Shown here one piece after another: positions 16,176 through 25,425 of a stretch of DNA of 64,000 nucleotides. The notes beneath the pieces were generated by a model, which saw only the letters and a program-made list of their open reading frames with translations, ran no database searches and had not been told where the DNA came from. The position numbers were made by a program, and so were the translations under genes. The stretch's first letter is position 1. The number at the start of each line of letters is the position of its first letter. The DNA lies in the NCBI GenBank assembly GCA_964415065.1, contig CAYPYX010000006.1, forward strand, positions 1-64,000, given 5' to 3'. Source of the DNA: VMCP01 sp964415065 (GTDB taxonomy: Bacteria > Bacteroidota > Bacteroidia > NS11-12g > UBA955).

Positions 16176-17174
16176 TTAAATGTTGTAAATATCGTGTTTG
16201 TACCGCGATAAATTTTCGGGTTTTGAAAACCATTCAATGGTCTCTTTTAACCCATCCTTCAATGGAATATTGGGTTTCCATTGTGTATGTTCAAACAGTT
16301 TTTCTGCTGAACCCAATAATCGAAACACTTCACTCTTTGCAGGACGCAAACGGTCAGTATCCGTTTCAATCTTAGATGACGGATTGATTAAGTCAATTAA
16401 TAATTGTGCGAGTTCACCAACACTAATTTCCTGTTGTGTAGCAATGTTCACTTCATGTCCAATAAGACTTTCATTTTCTGCAATTTTTACGAAGCCTTTA
16501 GCAGTGTCTTTAACATAAACTAGATCACGCGTTGGTGTAGTATCACCCAATCGGATAACGGGCTCTTTATTGAGCAATTGAGTAATGATAGTAGGGATTA
16601 CTGCTCTAGCTGATTGACGTGGGCCATAAGTGTTAAATGGGCGAACCAAGGTAACAGGTAGGCCAAAACTTCTGAAGAAACTATCCGCCATGACATCAGC
16701 ACCAATTTTTGAAGCGGAATAAGGTGACTGTCCTTGTTTGGGATGGGTTTCTGTAATGGGTACAAATTGGGCGGTTCCATATACTTCTGAAGTAGAAGTA
16801 ACCAATATACGTTCGATATTCAGACGTTTTGCCGCTTGAATAATGTTTAAAGTTCCACGAATATTGGTGTCTACATAACTATCAGGAGAATGATAACTGT
16901 ATGGAATGGCGATTAAAGCGGCCAAATGAAAAACTACTTCACAATCTTCCATAGCCGTATAAACCCCATTTGGATCGCGCACATCTCCAGCAAAGACTTC
17001 AATTTTTGCTAATGTTTCTTTTGGAAAGGTGTCCAACCATCCCCAAGAATTGAAAGAATTATAATAAACAAAGGCCTTAACATGAGCGCCACACTCAATC
17101 AAATGTTCAACTAGGTGACTTCCAATAAAACCATCTGCTCCTGTTACAAGAACTTTTTTTCCAGCAATTTTCAT
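16176..17174 (-). CDS. legB: UDP-GlcNAc-type 4,6-dehydratase of the legionaminic acid pathway
   Basis: This 332-residue extended SDR enzyme has the NAD-binding motif GADGFIGSHL (about 12-21), catalytic TSTSEVYG and YSASK (Tyr-x3-Lys), and the segments AALIAIPYSYHSPDSYVDTN and RPFNTYGPRQSARAVIPT, characteristic of LegB. It removes water from a nucleotide-activated GlcNAc to give the 4-keto-6-deoxy sugar, the first step toward legionaminic acid. It is the last gene of a minus-strand run and follows the putative transferase gene by 3 bases. Function is strongly supported by the neighbouring leg genes. Whether the nucleotide is UDP or GDP is not visible. Confidence 0.88.
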   Translation of the reverse strand: MKIAGKKVLVTGADGFIGSHLVEHLIECGAHVKAFVYYNSFNSWGWLDTFPKETLAKIEVFAGDVRDPNGVYTAMEDCEVVFHLAALIAIPYSYHSPDSYVDTNIRGTLNIIQAAKRLNIERILVTSTSEVYGTAQFVPITETHPKQGQSPYSASKIGADVMADSFFRSFGLPVTLVRPFNTYGPRQSARAVIPTIITQLLNKEPVIRLGDTTPTRDLVYVKDTAKGFVKIAENESLIGHEVNIATQQEISVGELAQLLIDLINPSSKIETDTDRLRPAKSEVFRLLGSAEKLFEHTQWKPNIPLKDGLKETIEWFSKPENLSRYKHDIYNI

Positions 17175-17177
17175 TTG

Positions 17178-18065
17178 TTACAAAGGTAATTTTTTTCTTT
17201 GATACGCATCAATGAAGCTATTTTCGGTTGCATTATAAATTTTTTGATTACGGAAATTTGCATATTGTGCAAGTCTATAGTGCGCATAAAAGGCTTTAGT
17301 CAGATTGGTGTAGAATTCGTGCATTCTAACCGACCGATTTTCAGGATGTCGAAGAGGAATCCATTTGGTCTCGACTTCATAGAAATGATCGTCTCTCATC
17401 ATCAATTGGTTATCTTGATTTACCACTAAGTTTGAATGAAAGTTGCTTTCAACTCCCAGAAGATAGATTTCTTTAAACTGATAATTAATTGCTTGGAAAA
17501 TGCACGTGTTAATTACATTTTGGCTTTGAGGACTTCCCAGCCCAGTTTGGTAAATCCAGTTTTCAAAAGGTTGAAACCCTTTTACAACAGTGTAATTGAA
17601 GAATTGTATCGAGAACTTATTCTCTATCAGTTTTTGAACAATGGGTGATTTCCTAAAAAGCTGTGGTACAAAAAGAGTTATATCCCAGTCTGCTGCTAGA
17701 ATTGTTCTCCAAGCTTGAACAATAAGTTTCTGGGTACCTAAGAACTTTTCATTGGATATAACGGCAGGAGCTAGTTCTGGATTTTCTAGGGTTTCTAAAT
17801 TAAAGTTGAAGAAAGCCTTATCTAAAAACACATAAAATTCAGGTTTAACTTGATTGAAAATCGGTTGAGATGCGAATAGATTCACCGTCATCAACTGGTA
17901 ATTCGTTCTTTGAAATTTTGGATCTGCTAAAGTTTCTGTGGCTGATGGACCATTTCCCAGTATGATCAAGGGCAGATCATTCGGTTTCGTGATTTTTTTA
18001 AAAAAACGACTCTGAATAACGATTTTACCCAAAGATAAACCGGTTTGAATTAAATTATTGATCAT
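17178..18065 (-). CDS. Putative nonulosonate glycosyltransferase (GT42/DUF115-like)
   Basis: This 295-residue protein opens with a short helix, then PLIILGNGPSATETL (about 30-44), the nucleotide-binding GNGPS signature of GT42 sialyltransferases and of DUF115/MAF motility-associated transferases. A second similar block, NTCIFQAINYQFKEIYLLGVESNF (about residues 184-207), resembles the GxKEIYLxGxD element of Campylobacter Cst enzymes. It overlaps legF by 11 bases and precedes legB by 3, so it is co-transcribed with CMP-sugar synthesis. The likely role is transfer of the CMP-activated nonulosonate to a glycan or protein. This rests on motif likeness and context; a pyrophosphokinase-like fold relative is the alternative. 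Confidence 0.6.
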   Translation of the reverse strand: MINNLIQTGLSLGKIVIQSRFFKKITKPNDLPLIILGNGPSATETLADPKFQRTNYQLMTVNLFASQPIFNQVKPEFYVFLDKAFFNFNLETLENPELAPAVISNEKFLGTQKLIVQAWRTILAADWDITLFVPQLFRKSPIVQKLIENKFSIQFFNYTVVKGFQPFENWIYQTGLGSPQSQNVINTCIFQAINYQFKEIYLLGVESNFHSNLVVNQDNQLMMRDDHFYEVETKWIPLRHPENRSVRMHEFYTNLTKAFYAHYRLAQYANFRNQKIYNATENSFIDAYQRKKLPL

Positions 18066-18780
18066 GAATTAAATCGTTGTAATATCCCGACTGCATTTTA
18101 AACTCCAATTCTTTCCAATCTTCTGGTGTGTCCAAGTCAATCATCATTTCCCAAGGTTGAACCATTTTTGTAATTTGTTGCATCTCATGCATCGGTTGTT
18201 TCTGTAATGAAGCAGAATTAATAACATAAATACTACCATTTATTACATACGCAGGAGGGCAATCTTGACGGCGAGTAAAATTACTGTCTATACTCCTATG
18301 GATATATCCATTTTGATTTTCAAGGAAGATGTTATAATATGGGTTGAAAGGGCTTTCACAAACACTAACTACCATGTCACATGCTTTCGATTCATATAAA
18401 TCCAAACATGTTTGAACATCTTGTTTTTTTCGAAGTGGCGAAGTTGCTTGTAGAAGTAAAATTGAATCAAATAATGGCTGATCATTGATTTTACATTGAT
18501 TATTGTAATAATCCAATGCATGCAGTAAAACCTCTCGGCTACCGCTCGTGTCAGTTGATAAATTTTCAGGTCGAATGAAAGGAGGTTTTACACCCATTTT
18601 TGTGGCAATCTCTATGATCTCAATAGAATCGGAGCTAATACAGATTTGTTCTTTAGGGAATATGCTTAAGGCTGTTTCAATGGAATATTGAATTAAAGGT
18701 TTTCCCATTAAAGGTTTATGATTTTTTCCGGGGATACCTTTAGAGCCACCTCGAGCTGGAATAATACACAGTGTTCTCAT
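18055..18780 (-). CDS. legF: CMP-nonulosonate (legionaminic/N-acetylneuraminic) cytidylyltransferase
   Basis: This enzyme activates the free nine-carbon sugar with CTP to give the CMP-sugar. It has 241 residues and the family N-terminus CIIPARGGSKGIPGKNHKPL (CTP-binding), then LLLQATSPLRKKQDV (about 130-145), and a C-terminal segment with INGSIYVINS and MIDLDTPEDW. In sialic-acid-type clusters this protein is NeuA; with legB, legC and legG present the LegF assignment is favoured. It overlaps the putative transferase gene by 11 bases and lies 5 bases after the ptmE-like gene. Confidence 0.85.
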   Translation of the reverse strand: MRTLCIIPARGGSKGIPGKNHKPLMGKPLIQYSIETALSIFPKEQICISSDSIEIIEIATKMGVKPPFIRPENLSTDTSGSREVLLHALDYYNNQCKINDQPLFDSILLLQATSPLRKKQDVQTCLDLYESKACDMVVSVCESPFNPYYNIFLENQNGYIHRSIDSNFTRRQDCPPAYVINGSIYVINSASLQKQPMHEMQQITKMVQPWEMMIDLDTPEDWKELEFKMQSGYYNDLIHDQ

Positions 18781-18785
18781 GATTT

Positions 18786-19841
18786 TTAGAAATCAAATAG
18801 ATGTAAAGACTTGATGTCTTCCTGTGATTTTTCGTAATCCTGCATGGATCCAATGTCGTTCCAATACCCTAAAATTGGAAACGATTGAACACTTTGATGG
18901 TTATTTAAAGCGTTTTCTATAAAATCAGTGGCATTGTAAAATGTGTCTTTAGGCAGAGAATTTAAAAGAGATGAATTGAATAAATAGAACCCGGCATTGG
19001 CTTGAAATGTATAGGTGGGTTTTTCTACTAAAGAGGCAATTTTGTCGTTTTTTTCCTCCAACACAGCGTATGGAAGTGTTACTTTATGGGGGATAGTAGC
19101 AATACAAATGTTTGCATTTGATTGTGCGTATTTCAGATACATTTCTTCTAAATCGATGTTGCTTAATAAATCTGCGTTAAACAGAAGAACATGATTGTTT
19201 GAAAGCTCTGGTAACATAGATAATGCACCGATGGTACCCATTGGCTGGTTTTCTTCAATATAACGAATGGTGCAATTCCATTGACTACCGTCACCGAAAT
19301 GTTCAATGATTTGTTCTTTTAAATATCCAACACATAGAAAAATCTCTTGAATTCCAAATTGAAGTAGACGCTTTATATTAATTTCTAGAATGGGAATATT
19401 GCCCACTTTAAGCATGGGTTTGGGTGTATTTATGGTTAAGGGACGTAAACGCATTCCCAATCCTCCAGCCATGATTACCGCACTAACGGGTAGATAACTT
19501 TTTAGTTTTTTGAAATTTAATATTTCAATTAAACTTAAATCATGGGAGAGTAAAGGGATTATGTCTACATCTTTGCTCCTCCACTCACGAATTTGATTAA
19601 GATCTATTTGGTTTTTTACGATGTATTTAAAGGATTTAAATGCAAATTTTTCACAGCTATCCTGCACAGATAAACCTTCCAATAATCCTCTGCGAATATC
19701 ACCATCGGAAATAGTTCCAATGATTTTGTCTGATTCGTTCAATACAAAAAGTACGCGAGCGTGACCGGATTCGCCCATTTTTTTAATAGCTTCAGACAAA
19801 GTTGCATTTTGTGAAATGGTATGACTTTCGGTGTTAATCAT
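18786..19841 (-). CDS. ptmE: CBS-domain nucleotidyltransferase (PtmE/LegE-like)
   Basis: This 351-residue protein has two parts. An N-terminal CBS pair (about 1-115, with VLNESDKIIGTISDGDIRRGL) is fused to a C-terminal sugar-nucleotidyltransferase domain (about 118-345) with the signature VIMAGGLGMRLRPLTINTPK, and ends in the family GYWNDIGSMQDY. In Campylobacter jejuni the related PtmE forms the GDP-linked glucosamine used for legionaminic acid. Its presence suggests, without proving, a GDP-sugar route here; the other GDP-route genes ptmA and ptmF are not seen. ATG at 19841 is preferred to the upstream TTG. It is followed 5 bases later by legF. Confidence 0.8.
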   Translation of the reverse strand: MINTESHTISQNATLSEAIKKMGESGHARVLFVLNESDKIIGTISDGDIRRGLLEGLSVQDSCEKFAFKSFKYIVKNQIDLNQIREWRSKDVDIIPLLSHDLSLIEILNFKKLKSYLPVSAVIMAGGLGMRLRPLTINTPKPMLKVGNIPILEINIKRLLQFGIQEIFLCVGYLKEQIIEHFGDGSQWNCTIRYIEENQPMGTIGALSMLPELSNNHVLLFNADLLSNIDLEEMYLKYAQSNANICIATIPHKVTLPYAVLEEKNDKIASLVEKPTYTFQANAGFYLFNSSLLNSLPKDTFYNATDFIENALNNHQSVQSFPILGYWNDIGSMQDYEKSQEDIKSLHLFDF

Positions 19842-19988
19842 ATTATTTGAAGTCAATGTTATGGAATTTTTTTAAAATTAATGACTTAGAAAAGCGATTT
19901 TTTATAATTCTATTTTAATTTAAGAAAACAATGTTCTCATTCTAAGTTGTGTTTGATTATTCCAATGAGCGGCATTGTTATTGTGATA

Positions 19989-21035
19989 CTATGAACGGTC
20001 AAGTTTAAAATCACTTGGGGTTAGTGGACTACCCATTTTAACTGATTTTTGTAAAGTTTTTCCTACTATTTGGGGTAGTTGCATTGGTGAAATTTCTACT
20101 AAAGGTCTTAATAAATCAAAATCGCTTTCTTCTAATATGTGTCCTTCCATTAAATCTTTATTGAAATACAATCCCTTACGCGCAATATTTTTATTTTTTA
20201 ACTCGGATTCGGTTGGAGTTTTTAGACCAGTTCCAGCAATGGATTTTTCAACAATTCGAATTCCAGAGCATAATCTATGAAGTTCTTCAGGGTTCAATGA
20301 AGCTTTATGGTCAGGGCCGGGTAATTCTTTGTCTAGAGTGAAGTGTTTTTCAATTACACTAGCTCCAAGTGCTACTGCAGCAAGTGAAACTTCAACACCT
20401 TCTGTGTGATCTGAATATCCAATTTGAGTTCCGAACTGATTTTGAATATCTAACATTGCTAGTAAATTTACATCATTAGGTTTTGTTGGATAATCAGTGT
20501 TGCAATGTAAAATAGTAATCTCTTCTTGGGGGATTTCTAAATTCATTAATACCTCTATTGCATCTTTAATTTCTTCAATAGTAGCCATTCCTGTGGATAT
20601 GATTACCGGTTTTTTAAAAGATGCAATCTTTCTTAAGTAGGGAAGGTTGGTGATTTCCCCTGATGGAATTTTAAAAAGACCCATGTTCAGTGAATTTAAA
20701 AAATCTAAACTCTCTAAATCAAAGCCCGTAGACAGAAATTGAATTCCGCATTTTTTAGCGTGCTCGATCAATTCTAGATGATGTTCATAACTCAGTTCCA
20801 GCTGTTTAAGCATGGAAAATTGATCGGAGCTTTCCGGATCGTTAGCTTTCTGATAATCTGCTTTGCTGGCAGATTTAGTGACCAAATTTTCAGCTTTGAA
20901 TGTTTGAAATTTTACATAATCAGCTCCTGCAGATGCAGCAACTTCGATCAGTTTTTTCGCATTATCAATGCTTCCATTGTGGTTAACTCCGGCTTCAGCT
21001 ATAATTATGGTTTTATATGGGGAATTAGGTCTCAC
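19989..21035 (-). CDS. legI: N,N'-diacetyllegionaminate synthase (NeuB family)
   Basis: This 348-residue enzyme condenses a six-carbon N-acetyl sugar with phosphoenolpyruvate to form the nine-carbon acid. It has the NeuB TIM-barrel start IIIAEAGVNHNGSIDNAKKL, the metal-binding and catalytic segments EITNLPYLRKIASFKKPVIISTGMA region, HCNTDYPTKPNDVNL, and YSDHTEGVEVSLAAVALGA with EKHFTLDKELPGPDH. A C-terminal SAF antifreeze-like domain covers about 285-348. The gene starts with GTG at 21035: there is no in-frame ATG upstream, and the downstream sequence matches family N-termini at once. Choice of LegI over NeuB is by neighbourhood. Confidence 0.88.
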   Translation of the reverse strand: MRPNSPYKTIIIAEAGVNHNGSIDNAKKLIEVAASAGADYVKFQTFKAENLVTKSASKADYQKANDPESSDQFSMLKQLELSYEHHLELIEHAKKCGIQFLSTGFDLESLDFLNSLNMGLFKIPSGEITNLPYLRKIASFKKPVIISTGMATIEEIKDAIEVLMNLEIPQEEITILHCNTDYPTKPNDVNLLAMLDIQNQFGTQIGYSDHTEGVEVSLAAVALGASVIEKHFTLDKELPGPDHKASLNPEELHRLCSGIRIVEKSIAGTGLKTPTESELKNKNIARKGLYFNKDLMEGHILEESDFDLLRPLVEISPMQLPQIVGKTLQKSVKMGSPLTPSDFKLDRS

Positions 21036-21202
21036 GAATATGTTTGGGGTTGAATGTGTAAGAAAAAGGATGTTTTGTCTAAAATGAATGATCTTTATGT
21101 ATTGAGTTTTAACCGGATATTTAATAGAAATATCATTTATTTTATTTGATTTTTACAGTGATTTGTTGAAGTTGTAAGGTAAATTTATCAGTTTTACTTT
21201 AT

Positions 21203-21901
21203 TTAATTTACTAGCCGATTGCCTATCCATTTCCCTCCATTAGGTATATTTTTAGTTACTACAGAACCTGCTCCTACGGTCACATTATCGCCAATTACTA
21301 ATCCTGGTAATACTGTAGAGTTCGCTCCAATTAGTGTGGTTGAGCCAATTCTAACATTTCCCAAAATAACGCTACCAGGGGCAATATGGCTGTGATTTTC
21401 AATATGACATTCATGTTCTATTATACTCCCGGTATTTAAAATACAGTTATGGCCTATATTGGCCATACTGTTAACACAAACATTTTTACCAATGTAATTT
21501 CCTGAGCCCAATTTCACGTTAGGTGATAAATTGGTTGAGGCGTCAATGATGTTTATAAATATGGTATTTAGTTCATTTTTGACTGAAAAGTCTGTTTCAC
21601 TAATATCGGAATAAGTTGTGTTGTTGAAATTATCGATTAAAGGTTTTACATTCAGTCGTTCTAAGATGAGATTAAACGCACGTTTTCTAATTGTATTGTC
21701 GCCAATTCCAATGATAAATTGATAAGGAATTAAATCAACTAAATTATCGCCTTCGAAGCCAAGGTAGTTTAAATGAAAAGGATTATTTGCTACAGGTTGT
21801 TTATCGAAATAACCCGCAATATTCATACTCATAGTGGTAGAAGATTCAAGCACTACAAAAGCATGTCCAGAATTTCCGAGTATGGCGATTTTTTTTGTCA
21901 T
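21203..21901 (-). CDS. NeuD/LegH-type sugar acetyltransferase
   Basis: This 232-residue protein has an N-terminal small Rossmann-like region (KKIAILGNSGHAFVVLES) and a C-terminal left-handed beta-helix of hexapeptide repeats (about 125-225, for example NIGHNCILNTGSIIEHECHI and VIGDNVTVGAGSVVTKN). This is the NeuD/PglD architecture. In the legionaminic pathway the homologue LegH acetylates the 4-amino group using acetyl-CoA; in sialic acid clusters NeuD acts as an O-acetyltransferase. Position between legC and legI favours the LegH role. A second, unrelated GNAT acetyltransferase lies in the same island. Confidence 0.8.
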   Translation of the reverse strand: MTKKIAILGNSGHAFVVLESSTTMSMNIAGYFDKQPVANNPFHLNYLGFEGDNLVDLIPYQFIIGIGDNTIRKRAFNLILERLNVKPLIDNFNNTTYSDISETDFSVKNELNTIFINIIDASTNLSPNVKLGSGNYIGKNVCVNSMANIGHNCILNTGSIIEHECHIENHSHIAPGSVILGNVRIGSTTLIGANSTVLPGLVIGDNVTVGAGSVVTKNIPNGGKWIGNRLVN

Positions 21902-21938
21902 TTTTACAATGTAATTGGATCAAATTAATCTAGATAGA

Positions 21939-23087
21939 TTAAAATGGATTGGAAGGAATATTTACAATGGTGTTAGCCAAGTATTTTGAATTTGTTTGAT
22001 CATCGGCTTGGCAATGAGCAAACATGGGTAATTCGGTCATGAGTTTCCAAATGGGTCTTGTTTGAACCGATTGGGCATTACTTTCAGTCAGAAATTCGTC
22101 ACGTTGTTTCTGACTTTCAAGTTGAATGGCCATTAGCCAATAGTTGGATTTTGAATTTTCTGGCTCTTGAATAAATTTTATTCCCATTTGTTTAAATTGT
22201 TGAGCATATTTTTCGGCCAGCAATCTCTTTATACGGATTCGCTCATTTATGTTTTCAAGTTGAGCACAAAGTAGTGCAGCATTTAAGTTGGGAAGTCTGT
22301 AATTGAACCCAATTTCGTCATGAACATATTCAAAAGGATGAGGAACTTTAGCGGTGGTTGTAATGTGTTTTAAATGCTGACCCATGTTTAAGTTGTTGGA
22401 GCAAATCATTCCACCACCACCAGCGGTTGCAATTTTATTGCCGTTAAATGAAAATGCAGCTAATTCTCCCCAATTGCCTGTATGAATGTCCTTGAAAGTA
22501 CTGCCCAAAGATTCGGCACAATCCTCAACCAAGGGGATGTTATACTTTTGACAAATACTCAAGATTTCATCAATTTTACATGGGAAACCAAAGGTGTGCA
22601 TTGGAACGCACGCAGAAATTCTTCTAGACGTTTTTTTATTGAAAGGAACACCATCCTCTCTCATCTCGACGAATTCTTCCAAGAAATTCTTCAGTTTTAC
22701 GGGGGAAAGTCCTAAAGTATCTAAATCTACATCCACAAAAACCGGACAGGCTCCTAAATAGGAGATAGCATTGGAAGTTGCTACAAATGATAATGATTGA
22801 GTAATTACCTCTGTGTTTTCAGAAACACCAACTTCTCTTAATCCAATGTGAAGTGCTGCGGTTCCATTTACTACAGCAACCGATTTTTGTATTCCAGTTA
22901 TTTGTGAAGTGAGAAGTTCAGACTTATCAACAAATGCGCCAACCGATGAAACAAAGGTGGATTTTATGGTTTCTAGAACATATCGTTCTTCATTCCCAGA
23001 GAATACAGGAGGATGAAGTGGTATAAATTCCTGGGTTGCGAAATTCTCTCGGATAATTTGAACGATACTCGAATTTAGATTACTCAT
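21939..23087 (-). CDS. legC: PLP-dependent aminotransferase of the legionaminic pathway
   Basis: This 382-residue DegT/DnrJ/EryC1-type aminotransferase adds an amino group to the 4-keto sugar made by LegB. It contains the sugar-aminotransferase start IPLHPPVFSGNEERYVLETI, substrate/PLP contacts AVVNGTAALHIGL, VEDCAESLGS, and the Schiff-base lysine in FSFNGNKIATAGGGGM (about residue 178). The phrase STFVSSVGAFV is characteristic of the LegC subgroup. It is the first gene of the minus-strand island, divergent from the GNAT gene. Confidence 0.87.
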   Translation of the reverse strand: MSNLNSSIVQIIRENFATQEFIPLHPPVFSGNEERYVLETIKSTFVSSVGAFVDKSELLTSQITGIQKSVAVVNGTAALHIGLREVGVSENTEVITQSLSFVATSNAISYLGACPVFVDVDLDTLGLSPVKLKNFLEEFVEMREDGVPFNKKTSRRISACVPMHTFGFPCKIDEILSICQKYNIPLVEDCAESLGSTFKDIHTGNWGELAAFSFNGNKIATAGGGGMICSNNLNMGQHLKHITTTAKVPHPFEYVHDEIGFNYRLPNLNAALLCAQLENINERIRIKRLLAEKYAQQFKQMGIKFIQEPENSKSNYWLMAIQLESQKQRDEFLTESNAQSVQTRPIWKLMTELPMFAHCQADDQTNSKYLANTIVNIPSNPF

Positions 23088-23280
23088 TCTAGAAATGTGG
23101 TTTTTGAAAAAATCAAAAGTTTGCTCAACAAATATACTAAGGATTGATTAAACCTGTTGATTGATTAAGCGTCTAGTTCTCCGAAAATAAGTTGTTGAAG
23201 CTAAAACCGCCTGAGGCAAAAGAAATCAGTATTGAAAATAAGGAATTCAAAAGAACCATTAATCATGGTTATAAATAATA

Positions 23281-23288
23281 TATTTTTG
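23281..23288 (+). promoter_or_regulatory. -7 box (TATTTTTG) for the GNAT-legG-PIG-L genes
   Basis: An exact TAnnTTTG match 22 bases before the preferred ATG at 23310; a near match (TTACTTTG, 23291-23298) is closer. Together they argue against starts upstream of 23281. The rest of the divergent region 23088-23280 shows no gene. Confidence 0.45.
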
Positions 23289-23309
23289 GTTTACTTTGTT
23301 GTAGAAATC

Positions 23310-24254
23310 ATGGTGGAAATTAGAATGTATCAAGAAGGTGATGAAACCGCTATACTAAATCTTTTTGATTTAGCCTTCGGGAAAAAGATGAGTTTGGATT
23401 ACTGGAAATGGCGTTACAAGCAAAATCCATTTGGTGTTGAGCCAATGGTTAGTTTAATGTTTGATAATGATGAATTAATAGGTCATTATGCTGTTTTCCC
23501 TATTGAAATGATCATTGATTCAAAAATTCAACTATCGGCATTTTCAATGACAACAATGACCCATCCTGACCACCAAGGTAAAGGGATTTTTAAAACACTC
23601 GCACAACATTTGTATGAATATATTTATACAAAATTTGGTATTAATTTAATTTGGGGGTTTCCGAATTTGAATTCGCACTACGGGTTTGTGAAAAACTTAA
23701 ATTGGAAGGACGTAGGTTTATTGTCAAATCTGAAGTTAGAAACCTTTGTGAAAATTAGAGAATCATGGAATTTTGAATTTGAGAAATTTGATGATTTTAC
23801 CATTTCAAGCAGTGGAAATTTCGATATTTACAATCAGATTAGAATTAATAAATCTAAAGAGTACTTGAATTGGAGGTATTTCTCAAATCCGGATAATCAA
23901 TATTTTGGAATCCGACATAGGTATAATCACAATTTCTTCATAGTATACAAGTATTTTCGTTTTTATGATAAATTGGAAATAGATATTGTTGAGATAGAGT
24001 TTGGTAATAATCATTTGTTGTTAACAGAATTAATCGAATGTGTTGTTAAAGTAAGTTTTGATGACGGAAAACAAATTTCTGGAATGAATCTTTGGTGTAA
24101 TATTCATTCTAATAATTACATTCTTTTTGAGAAAATCGGATTTAAGCCGTCCTTACCTTTAACCTATTTAGGTTGTAGAGATATTCATTCAATTAATACG
24201 AATTATAGCTTGAATAATTGGTTTATTACCATGGGGGACTCTGATGTTTATTGA
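23310..24254 (+). CDS. GNAT-family acyltransferase in the nonulosonate island
   Basis: This 314-residue protein starts VEIRMYQEGDETAILNLFD and has the GNAT acyl-CoA-binding motif TTMTHPDHQGKGIFKTLAQH (Q/RxxGxG/A type). The C-terminal half (about 150-314) looks like a second, degenerate GNAT lobe, as in proteins annotated as GNAT in surface-glycan clusters. It probably acylates an amino group of the nonulosonate or of another glycan residue; the acyl donor is unknown. ATG at 23310 is preferred over an in-frame ATG at 23232, which lies upstream of the promoter boxes. It overlaps or abuts legG. Confidence 0.72.
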   Translation: MVEIRMYQEGDETAILNLFDLAFGKKMSLDYWKWRYKQNPFGVEPMVSLMFDNDELIGHYAVFPIEMIIDSKIQLSAFSMTTMTHPDHQGKGIFKTLAQHLYEYIYTKFGINLIWGFPNLNSHYGFVKNLNWKDVGLLSNLKLETFVKIRESWNFEFEKFDDFTISSSGNFDIYNQIRINKSKEYLNWRYFSNPDNQYFGIRHRYNHNFFIVYKYFRFYDKLEIDIVEIEFGNNHLLLTELIECVVKVSFDDGKQISGMNLWCNIHSNNYILFEKIGFKPSLPLTYLGCRDIHSINTNYSLNNWFITMGDSDVY

Positions 24255-24255
24255 T

Positions 24256-25425
24256 ATGAATAAAAGAAAAATCGTTGCAATAACAGGAGCAAGATCGGAA
24301 TATGACTTGATGTATACCACATATAAAAAACTTAATCAAATTCCACATATTGATTTTGGTCTAATAGTTACAGGCCCCCATTTAGCTGATAAATTTGGGA
24401 ATACAAGTTCTCTCGTTGAACTAGATAAATTTACAATTCACGACAAAATTTATAACTTGATAGATACCAATAATTTGATTGGTAGAATTTCTTCCTTAGG
24501 GTATCAAATACCTCTGTTGGCACATGCGTTGGATCGAATTAGACCAGACATTGTGCTTGTAGCAGGCGATAGAGAGGAAGCGATTAGTGTTTCAATGACC
24601 GCAGCATTTTTAAATATACCAGTAGCACACTTCTTTGGTGGTGACATAGCTAAGGATGGAAACATAGATAATTCAGTGAGATATGCAACTTCAAAATTCT
24701 CACATCTCCATTTTACTACATTATCAACACATAAAGAAAATTTAATTCGTTTGGGGGAGGATGAATGGCGGATTCATGTTGTAGGAAATCCAGCTCTAGA
24801 TAGATTGAATGAAATTCCAGTCATAGAAAAGGACATAGTGTTAAAGGAGTTGAAATCAGAAGAATGGAAACATGATGATTATTGTGTTTTGATTCAACAT
24901 TCTGTCATTAATGAAGTGGACAAGCAAAGTGAAATCATACGAATAACACTTGAATCGATTCGGGAAAGTGGAATGCGTTGTTTTGTGAATTACCCAAATT
25001 CAGATGCAGGCAATCAATCAATTATTGATGCCTATTTAGAATATTCTAAATTGTACCCCACTCAATTTAGATTATTCCAAAATCTAGATAGAATCATGTA
25101 CATAAACCTTTTGAGAAATTCTTCGTTTTTAATAGGAAATTCAAGTTCAGGATTGCTCGAGGCACCAAGTTTAAAACTACCAGCAATTAATGTTGGTACA
25201 CGGCAAAGAGGAAGAGAACATGGCTGTAATGTGGTTTTTGTAAATTATGATAAATCTGAGATAATGAATGCTATTGATTTTGTTTCAAGTAATGAAGATT
25301 TTCTTTTAGAGGTGAGCAAAGGAATTAATCCTTATGGCGATGGAAATTCCTCGGAAAAAATTATACATATACTTCAAAATATCAACCTTAACGAAACGCT
25401 AATTTTTAAAAATATTACTTACTAA
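24256..25425 (+). CDS. legG: UDP/GDP-N,N'-diacetylbacillosamine 2-epimerase (hydrolysing)
   Basis: This 389-residue enzyme inverts C2 and releases the nucleotide to give the free six-carbon precursor for LegI. It is a NeuC-like member of the UDP-GlcNAc 2-epimerase family (GT-B fold): VAITGARSEYDLMYTTYKKL at the N-terminus, DIVLVAGDREEAISVSMTAA, HFFGGD, and FLIGNSSSGLLEAPSLKLPAINVGTRQRGRE near the active site. ATG at 24256 avoids overlapping the GNAT gene; ATG at 24244 would overlap it by 11 bases. The PIG-L gene starts immediately after its stop codon. Confidence 0.85.
   Translation: MNKRKIVAITGARSEYDLMYTTYKKLNQIPHIDFGLIVTGPHLADKFGNTSSLVELDKFTIHDKIYNLIDTNNLIGRISSLGYQIPLLAHALDRIRPDIVLVAGDREEAISVSMTAAFLNIPVAHFFGGDIAKDGNIDNSVRYATSKFSHLHFTTLSTHKENLIRLGEDEWRIHVVGNPALDRLNEIPVIEKDIVLKELKSEEWKHDDYCVLIQHSVINEVDKQSEIIRITLESIRESGMRCFVNYPNSDAGNQSIIDAYLEYSKLYPTQFRLFQNLDRIMYINLLRNSSFLIGNSSSGLLEAPSLKLPAINVGTRQRGREHGCNVVFVNYDKSEIMNAIDFVSSNEDFLLEVSKGINPYGDGNSSEKIIHILQNINLNETLIFKNITY

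Noticed and set aside
17181..17188. TACCTTTG box just before legB
   Set aside because: It coincides with the coding sequence for the last residues (KLPL) of the upstream gene, and the genes look co-transcribed, so the match may be chance.
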